In this document: positions 13,823 to 15,755 of the stretch, one piece after another
Numbering within the stretch: position 1 is the stretch's first letter
Layout: the number at the start of each line of letters is the position of its first letter
Origin: JAPXSY01 sp034003585
GTDB lineage: Bacteria; Verrucomicrobiota; Kiritimatiellia; RFP12; UBA1067
Direction of reading: 5' to 3'
Length of the DNA: 15,755 nt
Assembly (NCBI GenBank): GCA_034003585.1
Contig: JAVEYH010000083.1
Location: forward strand, 1-15,755
Notes under the pieces: generated by a model
The model's database searches: none
The model's input: only the letters and a program-made list of their open reading frames with translations
Told to the model about the DNA's origin: nothing
Made by a program: the position numbers and the translations under genes

Positions 13823-14263
13823 ATGGATCTGTCATCACTGAAAAACACCCCCGGGGCGCGGAAACCGCGCAAACGCGTGGGACGCGGCGCGGGTTCGGGC
13901 ATGGGCAAAACCTCCACCCGCGGCCACAAGGGCCAGCAGGCCCGCAAGGGTCACAAAGTCAAGCTCGGGTTCGAAGGCGGCCAGATGCCGCTGATCCGCC
14001 GCCTGCCCAAACGGGGCTTCAAGAATCCGAACCGCGTGGAGTATTTCGCGCTGAACGTCTGTGAACTCGAGCGGTTCGAGAACGGGACGGAAGTCACGCC
14101 CGAACTCCTGCACGCGAACGGGCTCTTCGCCAACAAGTATGACGGCGTCAAACTGCTCGGCACCGGCGAACTGACCAAGAAACTGACGGTCAAGGTCCAC
14201 GGCGCCAGCGCGTCGGCCAAAGCCAAGGTCGAGGCGGCGGGCGGCAGCGTTGAAATCGTTTAG
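13823..14263 (+). CDS. rplO: 50S ribosomal protein L15
   Basis: A 146-aa late-assembly protein of the large subunit. It begins MDLSSLKNTPGARKPRKRVG, followed by the glycine-rich basic tail GRGAGSGMGKTSTRGHKGQQ and FEGGQMPLIRRLPKRGFKN, and ends with the helical L15e-like domain (LTKKLTVKVHGASASAKAKV). It directly follows the gap lacking rpmD and precedes secY by 17 bases. Confidence 0.98.
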   Translation: MDLSSLKNTPGARKPRKRVGRGAGSGMGKTSTRGHKGQQARKGHKVKLGFEGGQMPLIRRLPKRGFKNPNRVEYFALNVCELERFENGTEVTPELLHANGLFANKYDGVKLLGTGELTKKLTVKVHGASASAKAKVEAAGGSVEIV

Positions 14264-14280
14264 GAAGGGCGAACCTGATT

Positions 14281-15666
14281 ATGGCCATGCTTGCCACGTT
14301 TGCGAACACCTTTAAAATTCCGGAACTCCGGAAGCGCATCCTGCTGACGGTCGGCCTGGTTTTCGTCAGCCGCCTGATCTCCATGATCCCGACGCCGGGC
14401 GTGGATTGGCAGACGCTGCAGGCTGAACTCGCGCGCATCCGCGAGACCGCCGGCGCGGGCGGCGGTCTCATGGACTGGTTTAACGTGTTCAGCGGCGGCG
14501 CCCTCAACCAGTGCGCCGTCGGCTTCCTGAGCATCTGGCCCTACATCAGCGCCTCGATCATCATCCAGTTGCTGACCGCCGTGCTCCCCATGCTGGAGAA
14601 GCTGCGCCAGGAGGGGGAGTCGGGCAGGATGAAGCTGGCCCAGTATACGCGGTACCTGACCATCGGCATCTGCGTGTTCCAGTCCTTCGCCCTCGCGACC
14701 GCCCTGCAGAATCCGGCCTCGTTCGGACTCGGCGCGGTGCAGATCGTGACGCGCCCCGGTCTGGGTTTCAACATCATGACCGTGATCGCCATGACCACCG
14801 CCTCCCTGTTTGTCATGTGGCTGGCGGATCAGATCACCCAGCGCGGGATCGGCAACGGCACCTCGCTGATCATCATGATCAACATCACCTCGCGGTTGCC
14901 GGTGGCGATCATTGAGGCGTGGACGCGCTATTTCGGGCTGGGCGGCATTTCCGCCACCAAAAGCCCGATCGAGCTGCTGCTCCTCCTGTTCTTCGGCTTC
15001 CTGATCACCATGGGGACCGTGATGCTGACGCAGGGCCTGCGCAAGGTGCCGATCCACTCCACCCGCCGTTCCGCAGGCGGGGGGAACACCTATGGCATGC
15101 AGCAGACGTATATGCCGCTGCGCGTCAACTATACGGGCGTCATGCCGATCATCTTCGCCGGTCCGCTGATCCAGTTCCCGGCGGTGCTGCTCAGCAAGAT
15201 CCCGGCCGAAATCACCTGGCTCTCGGGCCTCAAATGGTTGGGCGGGCAGTTGGTCGATATGACCAGCCCCATCCATCTCTCGGCTTACGCCCTGCTGATC
15301 ATGTTCTTCTCGTTCTTCTGGGTCGCCACGCAGTTCAACGCGATGCAGATCTCGGACAACCTGAAGCGAGACGGGTCGTACGTGCCGGGCATCCGTCCCG
15401 GACGCGCGACCGCCGAGTATCTGGACGCGCTGATGACCCGCGTGACGCTGATCGGCGGGATCGGTCTGCTGATCATCGCCCTGGTGCCCCAGTTGCTGCG
15501 GGGACTCATGGAGCTGCCGTGGGAAATGGCCTCCTTTTTCGGCGGGACCAGTCTGCTGATCATCGTCGGTGTGGCGCTGGACACCCTGCGCCAGATGGAG
15601 TCGCATCTCCTGATGCGCAATTACGACGGGTTCCTGAAGCATGGACGCCTGCGCAGCCGTCGCTGA
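14281..15666 (+). CDS. secY: Preprotein translocase subunit SecY
   Basis: A 461-aa channel subunit of the SecYEG translocase, with about ten hydrophobic segments. Landmarks are FSGGALNQCAVGFLSIWPYI in the plug/TM2 region, QITQRGIGNGTS (184 onward), the cytosolic loop KVPIHSTRR (commonly IPVQYARR), NLKRDG (360-365) with YVPGIRPGRATAEYLD, and FFGGTSLLIIVGVALDTLRQ near the end. The start is ATG 14281, with AGGAAGGG about 10 bases upstream; ATG 14287 has poorer spacing. It is the last gene of the operon, and the spc-alpha continuation (adk, map, infA, rpsM) does not follow. Confidence 0.98.
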   Translation: MAMLATFANTFKIPELRKRILLTVGLVFVSRLISMIPTPGVDWQTLQAELARIRETAGAGGGLMDWFNVFSGGALNQCAVGFLSIWPYISASIIIQLLTAVLPMLEKLRQEGESGRMKLAQYTRYLTIGICVFQSFALATALQNPASFGLGAVQIVTRPGLGFNIMTVIAMTTASLFVMWLADQITQRGIGNGTSLIIMINITSRLPVAIIEAWTRYFGLGGISATKSPIELLLLLFFGFLITMGTVMLTQGLRKVPIHSTRRSAGGGNTYGMQQTYMPLRVNYTGVMPIIFAGPLIQFPAVLLSKIPAEITWLSGLKWLGGQLVDMTSPIHLSAYALLIMFFSFFWVATQFNAMQISDNLKRDGSYVPGIRPGRATAEYLDALMTRVTLIGGIGLLIIALVPQLLRGLMELPWEMASFFGGTSLLIIVGVALDTLRQMESHLLMRNYDGFLKHGRLRSRR

Positions 15667-15687
15667 GCTTGGCACGGTTGGTTGGGG

Positions 15688-15729
15688 AGGCCCGTGGACC
15701 TTGCAGGTCTGCGGGCCTTTTGTCTTTTT
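15688..15729 (+). terminator. Rho-independent terminator after secY
   Basis: A 14-bp stem (15688-15701 with 15705-15718) including two tandem G-U wobbles, a TGC loop, and a T-rich tail TTTGTCTTTTT beginning at 15719. It lies 21 bases after the secY stop. This is the strongest terminator in the window and marks the end of the ribosomal operon. Confidence 0.9.
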
Positions 15730-15755
15730 CCGGGGGGTGCGTTAAATCCGGTCGT
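15730..15755. other. Window end, nothing recognised
   Basis: Only 26 bases remain after the terminator. No gene start, promoter or repeat can be supported in them. Confidence 0.6.

Noticed and set aside
14260..15675. 471-aa antisense frame opposite secY
   Set aside because: It is rich in His, Gln, Arg and Asp, mirrors the codon bias of secY and has no recognisable domain; the + strand is unmistakable SecY.
1..15755. CRISPR arrays, insertion sequences, tRNA or rRNA genes
   Set aside because: No regular spaced repeats, transposase motifs, terminal inverted repeats or cloverleaf sequences were found on reading either strand.

Overview
The window is a GC-rich bacterial chromosome segment. About 13.4 kb of it is one ribosomal-protein superoperon on the + strand: a str segment (rpsL-rpsG-fusA) running straight into the S10 segment (rpsJ-rplC-rplD-rplW-rplB-rpsS-rplV-rpsC-rplP-rpmC-rpsQ) and the spc segment (rplN-rplX-rplE-rpsN-rpsH-rplF-rplR-rpsE-rplO-secY), ending in a strong intrinsic terminator. 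fusA is followed directly by rpsJ with no tuf between them (the order also found in Chlamydia), rpmD (L30) is missing, and the upstream genes are a HEAT-like protein and a Tat-type Gfo/Idh/MocA oxidoreductase. Together these suggest the PVC superphylum, most likely Verrucomicrobiota, Kiritimatiellota or Lentisphaerota. That placement is inference; no rRNA gene is present.

Layout. Bases 1-50 are probably the 3' end of an upstream gene, followed at once by a hairpin (51-80). Bases 81-338 hold purine-rich tracts, a period-6 tcgNNN repeat with an inverted partner, a small GAAA-loop hairpin and a candidate promoter. Next come a 164-aa HEAT-like protein (339-833) and a 429-aa Tat-signal Gfo/Idh/MocA protein (865-2154). 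A 158-bp gap carries an extended -10 promoter, and the ribosomal operon runs from 2313 to 15666. The gaps inside the operon are short or are overlaps (ATGA, GTGA, TAAATG), which points to translational coupling. Three gaps are larger and contain inverted repeats: rpsG-fusA, rplN-rplX and rpsE-rplO.

The operon encodes 30S and 50S proteins, one EF-G-family GTPase and the SecY channel, so it makes ribosome parts together with a factor acting on the ribosome and the membrane exit site. Most of it is ordinary, well-conserved core genome. The observation most worth following is the EF-G. Its G domain and domain V are normal, but domain IV lacks the usual GQ(Y/F)GHV-type segment and the GSYHxVDS tip loop. 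It resembles the mitochondrial EF-G2 / spdEFG2 group, known for ribosome recycling, rather than a standard translocase. Secondary points are the structured gaps, a Shine-Dalgarno sequence placed in a hairpin loop before rplO, and the hexamer repeat near the left end. I see no mobile element, CRISPR array, phage gene, tRNA or rRNA, and no clear evidence of a wholly new system.
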